NCBI GenBank assembly: GCA_001801215.1
Contig: MGXA01000064.1
Coordinates: forward strand, 1-40,411
Direction: 5' to 3'
Length of the DNA stretch: 40,411 nucleotides
Source of the DNA: Gallionellales bacterium RIFCSPLOWO2_02_FULL_59_110
Lineage (GTDB): Bacteria; Pseudomonadota; Gammaproteobacteria; Burkholderiales; Gallionellaceae
Every line of letters starts with the position of its first letter. Within the stretch, counting starts at the first letter, position 1. Below the pieces are notes generated by a model, which saw only the letters and a program-made list of their open reading frames with translations, was not told the DNA's origin and did not search any database. Of this stretch, positions 25,284 to 33,693 are shown in pieces. Position numbers and translations under genes: made by a program.

Positions 25284-25631
25284 TCAATCATGGCTGTTCT
25301 CCAGCACGCCATTTTGTTCCGCTTCGAGTTTCAACTCTTCGATCTCCGCACGCAACCGTTCATATTCATGCATCTTGATTTGAAGGAATTCCACCGTCAT
25401 GCGCGCTTTTTGTTCGATGCCTTGCGGCGTAAGCAAATAGGCATACGCCAGTTTGTTGCCGCTGTTGCGGAAATTGTTGACCTTCAGGCAGCCCTTTTCG
25501 ATCAGCGCGTTGAGGCAGAAATTAATCTTGCCGAGGCTGACACCCAGCCGTTTCGCCAAATTTCTTCGGGAAAGACCGGGATTGTGTTCCAGTGTTTTGA
25601 GCAGGCTGTAACTGGTGGTATCGTAGAGCAT
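25284..25631 (-). CDS. MarR-family EPS-associated transcriptional regulator
   Basis: A 115-residue winged-helix protein: SYSLLKTLEHNPGLSRRNLA then KRLGVSLGKINFCLNALIEKG forms the DNA-binding domain, with a C-terminal helix rich in Glu/Leu that may dimerise. It matches the MarR-like regulators found beside exopolysaccharide clusters (EPS-associated family). It is the first gene of this strand before gmd and is likely to control the cluster. ATG 25631 is chosen because upstream in-frame codons add 20 residues without family character; the ribosome site is weak. Confidence 0.82.
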   Translation of the reverse strand: MLYDTTSYSLLKTLEHNPGLSRRNLAKRLGVSLGKINFCLNALIEKGCLKVNNFRNSGNKLAYAYLLTPQGIEQKARMTVEFLQIKMHEYERLRAEIEELKLEAEQNGVLENSHD

Positions 25632-25714
25632 GAATATGTGTTCAATGGGTGAACGGGCAGCATTACAACAGCCGCAGCCCTTGACTGTCAAGAGATCGCG
25701 GCGGTCTGCTCCGG

Positions 25715-27115
25715 TTAATCCTCCGGGTTCTCCAGCCCCAGTTCCTGTATTTTGCGCGTCAGCGTATTGCGGCCGATGCCGAGCAGGGCGGCCGCTTCGA
25801 TGCGCCGTCCGGCGGTGTGGTGCAGGGCCAGTTGCAGCAGGGTGCGCTCGAACTGCGCGGCAAACGTGCCCATGATGCGCTCATCACCCCGTTGCAGCGC
25901 CAGTGCCGCTTGTTGCGCCAGAGCCGCGCACCAGTCGCCACCCTCCTGCGTCGCGATTGCCGCTGCATCGCCGCGCCATTCCGGCGGCAGGTCGGCCACT
26001 TCAATCACCTGCGACGGCGTCATCACGGTCAGCCAATGGCACAGATTTTCCAGTTGCCGCACATTGCCGGGGAATTCCTGCGCGCCGAGATGCAGCAGCG
26101 CAGGCTCGCTGAATCGCTTTTGCTCCACGTTCAATTCGCGCGCGCTTTTCTGCAAGAAGCATTTTGCCAGCAACGGAATGTCACCGCGCCGTTCGCGCAA
26201 CGGCGGCAGGCGCAAGCGGATCACGTTCAGCCGGTGGAACAGGTCTTCGCGGAACAGCCCCTGCTTGACGCGTTCGTCGAGATTCTGGTGCGTCGCGGCG
26301 ATGATGCGTACGTTGGCCTTGACCGTCTGATGGCCACCGACACGATAGAAGTTGCCGTCCGACAGCACGCGCAGCAGGCGGGTTTGTAATTCGGCAGGCA
26401 TGTCGCCGATTTCGTCGAGAAATAGTGTGCCGCCTTCCGCCTGTTCGAAGCGGCCCTGCCGAGCCGTTGCCGCGCCGGTGAACGCACCGCGCTCGTGGCC
26501 GAACAGCTCCGATTCGAGCAGGTCTTTGGGGATCGCGGCAGTGTTGATGGCGATGAACGGCTTGCCGGCGCGCGGGCTGTGGCGATGCAACGCGTGCGCC
26601 ACCAGTTCCTTGCCGGTGCCGGATTCGCCGTTGATCAGTACGGTCGCATGGGATTGCGCCAGCCTGCCGATGGCGCGGAATACCTCCTGCATGGCGGGTG
26701 CCTGGCCCAAGATGTCGCTGGCTGCAACTCCCTGCGCCTCCCCCGATTTGTGCAGGCTGTGTTCCAGCGCGCGCCGGATCAGTTCCACCGCGTGATTGAT
26801 GTCGAACGGCTTGGGCAGATATTCGAACGCGCCGCTCTGGAATGAGGAGACCGCGCTTTCCAGGTCGGAATAAGCGGTCATGATAATGGCCGGCACGAGG
26901 GGATGGCGCTGATGCAACGCGTGCAGAAAATCCAGCCCGGAACTGCCGGGCATGCGGATATCGCTGACCACCACCTGCGGCGTATCATGGCTCAACATAC
27001 GCAGTGCATCGTCCGCCGTGGCGAAGCTTTTGAACGCAATGTCTTCGCGCGCCAGAGCTTTTTCCAGCACCCAGCGTATCGATTTATCGTCGTCGATGAT
27101 CCAGACAGGTTTCAT
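25715..27115 (-). CDS. ntrC: Nitrogen regulation response regulator NtrC
   Basis: A 466-residue sigma-54 activator. The receiver domain (about 1-120) has IIDDDKS and the phosphorylated Asp in VVSDIRMPG. The AAA+ domain carries Walker A GESGTGKE, the sigma-54 contact loop GAFTGA and Walker B LFLDEIGD. The C-terminal Fis-type helix-turn-helix is AAALLGIGRNTLTRKIQEL. It should activate glnA and other nitrogen genes after phosphorylation by NtrB. ATG 27115 is preferred over ATG 27124 because AAAGG lies about 8 bases before it but only 3 before the earlier codon. Confidence 0.96.
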   Translation of the reverse strand: MKPVWIIDDDKSIRWVLEKALAREDIAFKSFATADDALRMLSHDTPQVVVSDIRMPGSSGLDFLHALHQRHPLVPAIIMTAYSDLESAVSSFQSGAFEYLPKPFDINHAVELIRRALEHSLHKSGEAQGVAASDILGQAPAMQEVFRAIGRLAQSHATVLINGESGTGKELVAHALHRHSPRAGKPFIAINTAAIPKDLLESELFGHERGAFTGAATARQGRFEQAEGGTLFLDEIGDMPAELQTRLLRVLSDGNFYRVGGHQTVKANVRIIAATHQNLDERVKQGLFREDLFHRLNVIRLRLPPLRERRGDIPLLAKCFLQKSARELNVEQKRFSEPALLHLGAQEFPGNVRQLENLCHWLTVMTPSQVIEVADLPPEWRGDAAAIATQEGGDWCAALAQQAALALQRGDERIMGTFAAQFERTLLQLALHHTAGRRIEAAALLGIGRNTLTRKIQELGLENPED

Positions 27116-27138
27116 TTCATTCACCTTTAGTTGCTTTT

Positions 27139-27221
27139 GTAGCCTGGATGCAGGCCAAAGGCCGGAATCCGGGTGTTCGCGGGATGCCTCCCCGGATTCC
27201 GCCGCGCTTCATCCGGGCTAC
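27139..27221. repeat. REP-like inverted repeat between ntrB and ntrC
   Basis: Sequence from gtagcctggatgcaggcc (27139) through ggaatccggg to ccccggattcc and atccgggctac (ending 27221) forms an imperfect inverted repeat. GTAGCC(C/T)GGATG...GGAATCCGGG elements are common dispersed repeats in proteobacteria (from memory). It may stabilise or uncouple expression of the two regulator genes. Confidence 0.7.
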
Positions 27222-27245
27222 CTATTTGGTTTTGTCCATGCCGGC

Positions 27246-28310
27246 TTATGGAAGAGGAAGCATCACGGTAAAACACGTGCGTCCCGGTTCGCTGTCGAAT
27301 TCTATCGAACCGCGATGCTGGCTGACGAAATCCTGTGCCAGCGTCAGCCCCAGCCCGTGGCCATCGGCGCGCCCCGACACCAGCGGGTAGAAAATCTTGT
27401 CTTGCAGTTCCGGCGGGATGCCGGGGCCGTTGTCGATGATCTGCACCATCACCGCGAGGCGGTGGCGGCGCTTGGCCAGCGTCACCTGCCGCGCGATGCG
27501 GGTGCGCAGGACGATGGTGCCGCTTCCCTGCATCGCCTGCGCGGCATTGCGCACGATGTTGAGCATGGCCTGGATCAACTGTTCCTTGTCGCCGATCAGC
27601 GCGGGCAGGCTGATGTCGTAGTCGCGATGTATTTCCAGGCTCTCGGGCATTTCTGCCAACACTACGCTGCGCACTCGCTCCAGCGCTTCGTGGATGTTGA
27701 GCGCGCTGTAATGCGCAGCGTTTTGCGGAGAAAGCAGTTTCTCCATCAACATGCGCAGCCGATCCGCCTCCTGCACGATAACCTGGGTGTACTCGCGCAA
27801 GGCCGGTTTATCCAGTTCCTGCTCGAGCAATTGCGCCGCGCCGCGTATGCCGCCGAGCGGGTTCTTGATCTCGTGCGCGAGGTTGCGCAGCAGCAGTCGG
27901 TTGGCCTGCGTCTGATCCAGCATCTGCTCTTCGCGCGCCAGCTTGAGCGGCCGGTCCATCGGGTGAAATTCCAGCAGCAGGTATTGGCCGTTCAATTGCA
28001 CCGGTGTGGCGGCGCAGCGCAAATGCAACTTGCCGTGCGCGTGCGTGCCCAGCGTCAGATCGTGCTCGATATAACTGGCGTTGTCCCGGATCGCGTGCTG
28101 CAGCGCATTGGCCAGCTGCCCGGTATCCGTAAATGCCTGCTGCACCGGCAGCCCGAACAGGTTTTTGCCGCTCACGTCGAACAAATGCTCCGCAGCGGGA
28201 TTGATATAAACAATGCGCGACTCTTCATCCAGCAGGAGAACCGCTGTGGCGAGGTGTTCGGGCGTGAGGTTTGAAGGATCAGGCATACCTTCTTGCGCAG
28301 CAGGAAACAT
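27246..28310 (-). CDS. ntrB: Nitrogen regulation sensor histidine kinase NtrB
   Basis: A 354-residue soluble histidine kinase. An N-terminal PAS domain (ATAVLLLDEESRIVYINPAA) is followed by the phospho-acceptor helix NLAHEIKNPLGGIRGAAQLL and the ATPase domain with N box NIVRNAAQAM, G1 IIDNGPGIP and GRADGHGLGLTLAQ. It phosphorylates or dephosphorylates NtrC under control of a PII protein. There is no membrane segment, as expected. The start could also be ATG 28286, eight codons later; neither has a well-spaced ribosome site. Confidence 0.95.
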   Translation of the reverse strand: MFPAAQEGMPDPSNLTPEHLATAVLLLDEESRIVYINPAAEHLFDVSGKNLFGLPVQQAFTDTGQLANALQHAIRDNASYIEHDLTLGTHAHGKLHLRCAATPVQLNGQYLLLEFHPMDRPLKLAREEQMLDQTQANRLLLRNLAHEIKNPLGGIRGAAQLLEQELDKPALREYTQVIVQEADRLRMLMEKLLSPQNAAHYSALNIHEALERVRSVVLAEMPESLEIHRDYDISLPALIGDKEQLIQAMLNIVRNAAQAMQGSGTIVLRTRIARQVTLAKRRHRLAVMVQIIDNGPGIPPELQDKIFYPLVSGRADGHGLGLTLAQDFVSQHRGSIEFDSEPGRTCFTVMLPLP

Positions 28311-28325
28311 GCCAGATGGAGAATT

Positions 28326-28784
28326 CTATTTGATTTTTGATAGCTCGATTTTGAGCGCTTCGACGTTCCTGCTGTGCAAATCGACCTGTTCTTTCAGCGC
28401 GTTGATTTTTTCTTCGTACTTGGCCACATTGCGGTAGGTTTTGCCATCTTTGCCTACGAAGACTTCGGGGGTTTCTTCGCCCGCTTTCAGGTTCTGCATG
28501 GCCTCTCCGAGCAGCTTTTCTTCCATGCTCAATTCGTCCTGCAATATCTTGCGCCGAGTATCGTCACGGTTTTTCTGCGTTGCGCCATCTACAGCCGGAA
28601 AATCCGCTGGGGTACGCGCCGGCGGCATCATGGTGGGCAGCGGTTCCAGAACGATCTTTTTGCCGCCCTTGATCGGCGTGCTGGAATAAGTGACATGGCC
28701 ATCTGCGTCGATAGACTTGTAGATATCCGCATGCGCCAGCGCCGGACAGAGGATCAACATCGCAAGCAAGCAACACAGCTTCAT
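28326..28784 (-). CDS. DUF4124 domain protein with signal peptide
   Basis: A 152-residue exported protein. The N-terminus KLCCLLAMLILCPALAHA is a signal peptide, followed directly by a DUF4124 domain (IYKSIDADGHVTYSSTPIKG) and a C-terminal charged, probably coiled-coil region (about 85-152, rich in Glu/Lys/Leu). The function is unknown. It lies between glnA and ntrB, a position it also seems to hold in related betaproteobacteria. The start at 28784 is chosen for the signal peptide; 28 codons upstream in frame have no such character. Short direct repeats of agtatagggca lie just upstream near 28811-28835. Confidence 0.85.
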   Translation of the reverse strand: MKLCCLLAMLILCPALAHADIYKSIDADGHVTYSSTPIKGGKKIVLEPLPTMMPPARTPADFPAVDGATQKNRDDTRRKILQDELSMEEKLLGEAMQNLKAGEETPEVFVGKDGKTYRNVAKYEEKINALKEQVDLHSRNVEALKIELSKIK

Positions 28785-28870
28785 TTTCGTTCTCCCGCAT
28801 AGTGTCCATGCCAAGTATAGGGCAAGTATAGGGCAAGCATCGGGCTCAGACAAACATTTGCAGTTCAATG

Positions 28871-28896
28871 CAAAACGGGGCTTGCGCCCCGTTTTG
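28871..28896 (-). terminator. Strong intrinsic terminator after glnA
   Basis: An 11-bp perfect stem, caaaacggggc (28871-28881) with gccccgttttg (28886-28896), closes on a 4-base loop 28 bases after the glnA stop. The stem is GC-rich at its top with A and T tracts at its base, so it can work in either direction. It should separate glnA from the downstream regulator genes. Confidence 0.75.
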
Positions 28897-28923
28897 TCAT
28901 CCTGCCCTGCAATGAAGGAAGAA

Positions 28924-30339
28924 TCAGATGCTGTAATACATGTCGAACTCGACCGGATGCGTGGTCATGCGGATGCGGTTGACCTCCTCCATCTTCAGCG
29001 TGATGAAGGCATCGATGAAATCGCTGGAGAACACGCCGCCACGGGTCAGGAATTCGCGATCCTTGTCGAGGTGGGCAAGCGCTTCGTCCAGCGAGGCGCA
29101 CACGGTCGGGATCTTTGCGTCCTCTTCCGGCGGCAGGTCGTACAGGTTCTTGTCGGCCGGGTCGCCGGGGTGAATCTTGTTCTGGATGCCATCCAGGCCG
29201 GCCATCATCAGGGCCGCAAAACACAGGTACGGGTTCGCGGTCGGATCCGGGAAGCGGGTCTCGATGCGGCGCGCCTTGTCGCTGGCCACATGCGGGATGC
29301 GGATCGACGCGGAGCGGTTCTTCGCCGAATAGGCCAGTTTGACCGGCGCCTCGTAGTGCGGAACCAGACGCTTGTATGAGTTGGTGCCGGGGTTGGTGAT
29401 CGCGTTCAGCGCCTTGGCGTGCTTGATGATGCCGCCGATGTAGTACAGCGCGGTCTCGGACAGGCCTGCATAGCCGTTGCCCGCGAACAGGTTCTTGCCG
29501 TCCTTCCAGATGGACTGGTGCACGTGCATACCGGAACCGTTGTCGCCGACGATGGGTTTGGGCATGAAGGTCGCGGTCTTGCCGTACTGGTGCGCGACGT
29601 TGTGCACTACGTACTTCAGCACCTGGGTCTGGTCGGCGCGACGCACCAGCGTGTTGAACTTGGTGCCGATTTCGCATTGCCCGGCGGTCGCCACTTCGTG
29701 GTGATGCACTTCGACCTCGATGCCGATGTCTTCCAGCGCCAGGCACATTGCGGCGCGGATGTCGTTCAGGCTATCGACCGGCGGAACCGGGAAATAACCG
29801 CCCTTCACCATCGGGCGGTGCCCGGTATTGCCGCCGTCGAATTTTTCGCCGGTCGCCCAGGCGGCCTCTTCGGAATTAATCTTCAGCGAGCAGCCGGACA
29901 TATCGACATGCCAGTTCACCGAGTCGAAAATGAAGAATTCCGGCTCCGGGCCAAAATAGGCGGTATCGCCGATGCCGCTGGATTTAAGATAGGCCTCGGC
30001 GCGCTTCGCGATGGAGCGCGGGTCGCGGTCATAACCCTTGCCGTCGGTCGGTTCGATCACGTCGCAGGTGATCACCAGAGTGTTCTCATCCATGAACGGA
30101 TCGAGGTAGGCCGTCGCCGGATCCGGCATCAACAGCATGTCCGATGCCTGGATGCCTTTCCATCCGGAGATGGACGAACCATCGAATGCATGGCCGTCCT
30201 CGAACTTGTCCAGGCCGACATACTTGGCCGGCACGCCGACATGCTGCTCCTTGCCGCGCGTATCGGTAAAACGGAAATCCACGAACTTTACGTCGTGATC
30301 CTTGATCATTTTCAATACATCATTGGCCGACATCGACAT
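28924..30339 (-). CDS. glnA: Glutamine synthetase type I
   Basis: A 471-residue dodecameric enzyme that joins ammonia to glutamate using ATP. Key parts are DGSSISGWK near residue 50, [13 protein letters not shown] with metal-binding glutamates, the [15 protein letters not shown] segment and [10 protein letters not shown]. The last contains the tyrosine that adenylyltransferase GlnE modifies, so the GS-I beta type of regulation is expected. GGGAG lies 8 bases before ATG 30339. Control appears nitrogen-dependent: a sigma-54 promoter lies 86 bases upstream and an NtrC-type dyad about 330 bases upstream. Confidence 0.98.
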   Translation of the reverse strand: MSMSANDVLKMIKDHDVKFVDFRFTDTRGKEQHVGVPAKYVGLDKFEDGHAFDGSSISGWKGIQASDMLLMPDPATAYLDPFMDENTLVITCDVIEPTDGKGYDRDPRSIAKRAEAYLKSSGIGDTAYFGPEPEFFIFDSVNWHVDMSGCSLKINSEEAAWATGEKFDGGNTGHRPMVKGGYFPVPPVDSLNDIRAAMCLALEDIGIEVEVHHHEVATAGQCEIGTKFNTLVRRADQTQVLKYVVHNVAHQYGKTATFMPKPIVGDNGSGMHVHQSIWKDGKNLFAGNGYAGLSETALYYIGGIIKHAKALNAITNPGTNSYKRLVPHYEAPVKLAYSAKNRSASIRIPHVASDKARRIETRFPDPTANPYLCFAALMMAGLDGIQNKIHPGDPADKNLYDLPPEEDAKIPTVCASLDEALAHLDKDREFLTRGGVFSSDFIDAFITLKMEEVNRIRMTTHPVEFDMYYSI

Positions 30340-30424
30340 AGTTTTCTCCCACAAGAATACGAAAAATAAAAAATCAAACCACCGGTGAAACAGAAATCCG
30401 GAACACAAAAGCAAATACCCTCTT

Positions 30425-30440
30425 CGCACGAAGTGTGCCA
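30425..30440 (-). promoter_or_regulatory. Sigma-54 promoter of glnA
   Basis: On the minus strand the sequence TGGCACACTTCGTGCG has the obligatory GG-N10-GC of sigma-54 promoters and matches TGGCACRNNNNTTGCW at all fixed -24 positions; the -12 part (GTGCG for TTGCW) is weaker. Transcription would begin near 30414, about 75 bases before the start codon. Confidence 0.65.
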
Positions 30441-30670
30441 ACCCGCATGTGCGGCATGCGGCCATTGGGCGCATTTAGAAGCGGTGGAAGCTCTCCATTC
30501 CTGATGAGCTTGCCGCACCGAGAACGGCCCAAAACAGCCCTTGGGCAAGCTCGGCGCAAACGCTGCATAGAGTTGGGCGCCGCTTTCGAGTGCATCATGG
30601 CTATTGTGCCATAAGCCCATCATTTGGCGCACAAAATATTTGCACCAAAAGCGGGCGCAATGATCTGTTT

Positions 30671-30689
30671 ACGCACTAATTTTGTGCGT
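30671..30689 (-). promoter_or_regulatory. NtrC-type enhancer site upstream of glnA
   Basis: ACGCAC-taatttt-GTGCGT is a perfect dyad with 6-bp arms and the GCAC-N7-GTGC spacing of NtrC sites. It lies about 240 bases upstream of the sigma-54 promoter, partly over the end of the cation efflux gene. Further imperfect GCAC half-sites occur at 30625-30660 (for example ttgcacc with ggcgcaa), suggesting a cluster. Confidence 0.55.
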
Positions 30690-31869
30690 GATTGCGATAA
30701 ACCTGAATGGTACGGAATAGCTCGTTATCGCGCACCAGTTCGTCGCAACGTGTCTGCAATGCCTCGGCATCTGCGGTATCTTGTTGATTGCCCGTGAGAT
30801 ATAGCTCAACTTCCACTTTGCCGCCCAGATAGTGCAGCACTACGCGCTTGGCCGCCAGGGTAGAATCTCCCAGCCGTTCTGCGAGTTGCGCCAGCAGGCT
30901 GTCGCGATCCGGCAAATGTGCGTTCGGCCTGCCTTGCATGTCGTCCTCCGGATCGATATGCACCAACACGTCCATCACGTGATGCCGATTCAGCACGGCC
31001 TGCCGCGCCGATTCGGCGATGTAATGACCTTCAGACACGCTGATCCGGGGATCGACCAGGATATGCGCATCGACCAGCGCGTTATCGGCCATCTTGCGCG
31101 TGCGCAAATCATGCAGACCGCGCACACCGCTGGTGTCGATCAGGGTTTGCCGGATTGCCCCGACAGTTTTTTCGTCCAGCCCGGTATCGATCAATTCCGC
31201 CAATGCTTCCAAAGCAAGCCTGAAACCCATGCGCGCGATCATCATGCCCACGACCGCTGCGGCCATCAGATCGAGAAAGGCAAAGCCGAGCAAGTTGCCG
31301 CCGATGCCGGCCAGCACCACCAGCGAAGAGGCGGCATCGGAGCGCGAGTGCCAGGCGTTCGCAGCCAGCAATTGCGAGCGCACCCGTATCGCAACTGCCA
31401 TCAGGTAGCGAAACAGCCCTTCCTTGGCGAACAGCGTGAGCAGCGCGACCCAGAAGGTGGCCGGGTGAACCTGCTGGAGCTCTTCCGGGTGTTGCAGGCG
31501 CATTCCGGCGGTGACGAGCAGGATGATACCGAGGGTGGCCAGCGCCGAGCCGAGCAGCAAAGTTGCTGCGGTTTCGAAACGCGCATGGCCGTACGGGTGG
31601 TCGGCATCGGCATGGCGGTTGCCCTGCCGGTTCGCAATCAGCACCAGAAAATCCGACAGCAGATCGGAAAGGGAATGCAGGCCGTCGGCAAGCAGCGCCT
31701 GAGACCTGCCGAAATAACCCACTACCAGTTGCAACACGGTCAGCAGCAGGTTAATCGATACGCTCACCCACGTGCATTTTTGCGCGGCGGCAAAGCGTTC
31801 CGCATTGACGCGCCCCTCATCCTGGATGGAGCCGAGGGCATCGCGCGATGCGTGAGTATGATTTTTCAT
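30676..31869 (-). CDS. Cation diffusion facilitator family transporter
   Basis: A 397-residue CDF metal/proton antiporter of the inner membrane. Six helices are expected. ALLADGLHSLSDLLSDFLVL carries the first metal site Asp/His/Asp residues, HPYGHARFE is a family loop and AANAWHSRSDAASSLVVL carries the second H-x3-D pair. The C-terminal cytoplasmic ferredoxin-like domain (about 225-397) has HIDPEDD and is longer than in FieF. Likely substrates are Zn, Fe or Mn; sequence alone does not decide. The start ATG 31869 removes 14 upstream codons without family character. Confidence 0.9.
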   Translation of the reverse strand: MKNHTHASRDALGSIQDEGRVNAERFAAAQKCTWVSVSINLLLTVLQLVVGYFGRSQALLADGLHSLSDLLSDFLVLIANRQGNRHADADHPYGHARFETAATLLLGSALATLGIILLVTAGMRLQHPEELQQVHPATFWVALLTLFAKEGLFRYLMAVAIRVRSQLLAANAWHSRSDAASSLVVLAGIGGNLLGFAFLDLMAAAVVGMMIARMGFRLALEALAELIDTGLDEKTVGAIRQTLIDTSGVRGLHDLRTRKMADNALVDAHILVDPRISVSEGHYIAESARQAVLNRHHVMDVLVHIDPEDDMQGRPNAHLPDRDSLLAQLAERLGDSTLAAKRVVLHYLGGKVEVELYLTGNQQDTADAEALQTRCDELVRDNELFRTIQVYRNHAQN

Positions 31870-31978
31870 GTCAGTTGAGCTAGTATGCGCCTGTGCCGAG
31901 CAGCATAACATTTATCGTCGTATATAAGCGGGGGCGCAGGATGCAGCGCACCAGTATTCATTTAAGGACATAAGAAAT

Positions 31979-32431
31979 ATGGGAAAAATTACCGCTATTC
32001 TGGAGGCGGCGCAACAGCGTGCCGAAGAAATGAATCTGCCCTATGAAGGCGCGCTGCTTCCGGGCGAAGCCTATGAGATTCTGCAATCCGCGCCCGGCGC
32101 CAAACTGGTAGACGTGCGCACCCGCGCCGAACTGGACTGGGTGGGGCGCATATCCGGCGCCGTGGAAATCGAATGGGCAAACTATCCCGGCATGAAACCC
32201 AACCCGCATTTCATCGCCCAGCTCGAACAGCAAATGGATAAAGAAGCCTTGACGATATTCATCTGCCGCAGCGGAGTGCGCTCGCACCACGCCGCCGCAG
32301 CCGCCACCCAGGCAGGTTACAGCGACTGTTACAACGTGCTGGAAGGTTTCGAAGGCGACAAAGGCGGTGACGGGCACCGCAATACTATCGGCGGGTGGCG
32401 CGTGGCCGGGTTGCCGTGGGAGCAGGGCTAA
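31979..32431 (+). CDS. Rhodanese-like sulfurtransferase domain protein
   Basis: A 150-residue single rhodanese domain. Residues KLVDVRTRAELDWVGRISGA are the N-terminal rhodanese signature, and IFICRSGVRSHHAA contains the active-site Cys in a CRSGVRS loop. It probably carries persulfide sulfur in the cytoplasm. No signal peptide is seen. It stands alone, divergent from the cation transporter, and marks the last ordinary gene before the accessory region begins. Confidence 0.9.
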   Translation: MGKITAILEAAQQRAEEMNLPYEGALLPGEAYEILQSAPGAKLVDVRTRAELDWVGRISGAVEIEWANYPGMKPNPHFIAQLEQQMDKEALTIFICRSGVRSHHAAAAATQAGYSDCYNVLEGFEGDKGGDGHRNTIGGWRVAGLPWEQG

Positions 32432-32458
32432 TCACGGCAGCTTGAAGCAGTAAACCTG

Positions 32459-32632
32459 AAAACGGTCGCTCACGACCTTCAGGTCTAGACCCGGAGCGAT
32501 CATCAGTCGATGTACCCGGAGTGGCTGGTTCTCGGCCTGCGGACGGTGGCATCCAGACTGTCTTATGACCGGTATGTGGTCAAAACGGACTGTCGCTCCA
32601 TTATGGCTGAATTGACTATGAGCGACCGTTTT
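32459..32632. repeat. Inverted repeat with 14-bp perfect arms
   Basis: aaaacggtcgctca (32459-32472) and tgagcgaccgtttt (32619-32632) are exact inverted copies around 146 bases. A degenerate third copy (aaaacggactgtcgctcc) lies at 32582-32599. No gene is visible inside. It sits at the boundary between the rhodanese gene and the retron and may be a relict of a small mobile element. Confidence 0.6.
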
Positions 32633-32730
32633 GTGGCATGCAGTTACAGTAATTGCTACAGACCCAATCAAGTTACGCGTTGCCTGACCTCTTCTGCCTA
32701 CCCCTTATTGATTATTGAAATTAGCCAAGC

Positions 32731-32753
32731 AATATTCACCCACGGTGAATATT
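32731..32753. promoter_or_regulatory. Operator-like palindrome next to the retron promoter
   Basis: aatattcacc-cac-ggtgaatatt is a perfect 10-bp inverted repeat with a 3-base centre. It ends two bases before the -35 box of the predicted promoter. Its size and symmetry are those of operators bound by dimeric XRE-family regulators, and such a regulator is encoded downstream at 33391-33693. Confidence 0.6.
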
Positions 32754-32755
32754 TA

Positions 32756-32784
32756 TTGACATCGAGCGTAGTTCCTGTTCCAAT
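32756..32784 (+). promoter_or_regulatory. Sigma-70 promoter for the retron operon
   Basis: TTGACA (32756-32761) is a consensus -35 box and TCCAAT (32779-32784), 17 bases on, is a 4-of-6 match to the -10 box. Transcription would start near 32791 and cover the candidate ncRNA and the three downstream genes. Confidence 0.5.
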
Positions 32785-32906
32785 GCTCACAGGCCGAGTG
32801 TTACCGCTTGGGTTGTTCTTTAAGAGTGTGATTCCTTCTTCCACAAAAGCAGAAGCCAGTTAAGTGACTTCGTTTATGCGAAGTCGCCTTGCTGTTCCAG
32901 CAGCGA

Positions 32907-33077
32907 GGCCAAATTGTCAGGCACCGGGCGCTGTCGTATGGCACGCGCAACGACCGAAGGTGATGTACTAAGTGTCAGCAACATGGGGACTTAGATGCCT
33001 TAGAACTGGTGATGGGCTTGTAGTATCGGGTTGGCTCCTTCCGGCTGATGCCTTGTGGGGACTTGGGCAATTTCGCC
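32907..33077 (+). ncRNA. Candidate retron msr-msd RNA
   Basis: The stretch before the first retron gene has no protein-coding signal on the plus strand but is rich in hairpins. Positions 32907-32918 (ggccaaattgtc) pair with 33066-33077 (ggcaatttcgcc) over 12 positions with one C-C mismatch and one G-T pair, the place and form expected for the a1/a2 stem. Inside are stems gtcgt/acgac (32933-32954) and ctaagt/acttag (32968-32994). Two further hairpins lie just before it (32866-32885 and around 32890-32904), so the real 5' end might be further left. The branching G and msd limits are not identified. Confidence 0.45.
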
Positions 33078-33095
33078 CGGATTGAAGGAGTTAAC

Positions 33096-33332
33096 ATGCA
33101 GCAACATTCTTTAGAGAACTGCATCCGCACGCTTGAAAAGCTGCGTGATGTGTATCACAGCCAACTCGATGCAAGTGTTCTGGCTGAATTGGAAGCCGTG
33201 ATCTCTGGCCTCAAAAAGGTCATTGATCACAAGGAAAGCGAAGTGCAGCTCGGCAATTTGGGCTTGCGCGCAATCCAGGCAATCTCTCTTGTTATTAGCC
33301 TTGTGAGCAATCTCAAGGATTTAATGAAGTGA
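33096..33332 (+). CDS. Small retron-associated protein of unknown function
   Basis: A 78-residue protein with a good ribosome site (GGAG, 8 bases before ATG 33096). It looks all-helical: an N-terminal heptad-like region (LENCIRTLEKLRDVYHSQLD and on to about residue 48) and a C-terminal hydrophobic or amphipathic helix (LRAIQAISLVISLVSNLKD). I do not recognise the family. As first gene of the retron operon it is a candidate effector, perhaps acting at the membrane through the C-terminal helix, or an RNA/DNA-binding accessory. The assignment as effector is inference from position. Confidence 0.7.
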   Translation: MQQHSLENCIRTLEKLRDVYHSQLDASVLAELEAVISGLKKVIDHKESEVQLGNLGLRAIQAISLVISLVSNLKDLMK

Positions 33333-33390
33333 TTCAATGCAGCCAACGAATGCGGCAAGCCCATTCATTTTTTTGATTACTGGTTACAAC

Positions 33391-33693
33391 ATGAACATTG
33401 GTAGCGCAATTCAAATGTGTCGAGCAAAACGTCGCTTATCTCAAGCGGAGGTGGCTCGTCGCGCCGAGTGTTCGGTGTCTTACCTCTCAATGCTGGAAAA
33501 CTCCCAGCGTGACCCAACCCTTTCAACTGTCACCAAAATAGCGCAGGCTTTAAATATGCCTGTAGAAATGCTATTTTTTCTGGGCGCTGAAAAAGGTGAA
33601 CTAGCCGGAATCGACAAGCAATTAGCTGGTCAGCTTGCAATGGCAGCATTGGAACTTCTCAATGACCCCACCCCTGCTGAAGCCCAAGTATGA
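33391..33693 (+). CDS. XRE-family helix-turn-helix regulator of the retron
   Basis: A 100-residue protein with an N-terminal XRE/Cro domain: IGSAIQMCRAKRRLSQAEVA, then RRAECSVSYLSMLENSQRDP and TLSTVTKIAQALNMPVEMLF. The C-terminal 40 residues are acidic and may mediate dimer or partner contact. ATG 33391 starts the domain in the usual way; the in-frame ATG 33337 would add 18 residues, and neither has a clear ribosome site. Its end overlaps the reverse transcriptase start by 32 bases, so the two are coupled. It may repress the operon at the palindrome 32731-32753 or be part of the toxin-antitoxin logic of the retron. Confidence 0.85.
   Translation: MNIGSAIQMCRAKRRLSQAEVARRAECSVSYLSMLENSQRDPTLSTVTKIAQALNMPVEMLFFLGAEKGELAGIDKQLAGQLAMAALELLNDPTPAEAQV

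Noticed and set aside
32874-32984. 36-codon minus-strand frame ending NLASLLEQQGDFA
   Set aside because: It looks protein-like by eye but lies inside the hairpin-rich retron leader, has no ribosome site and is too short to support alone.
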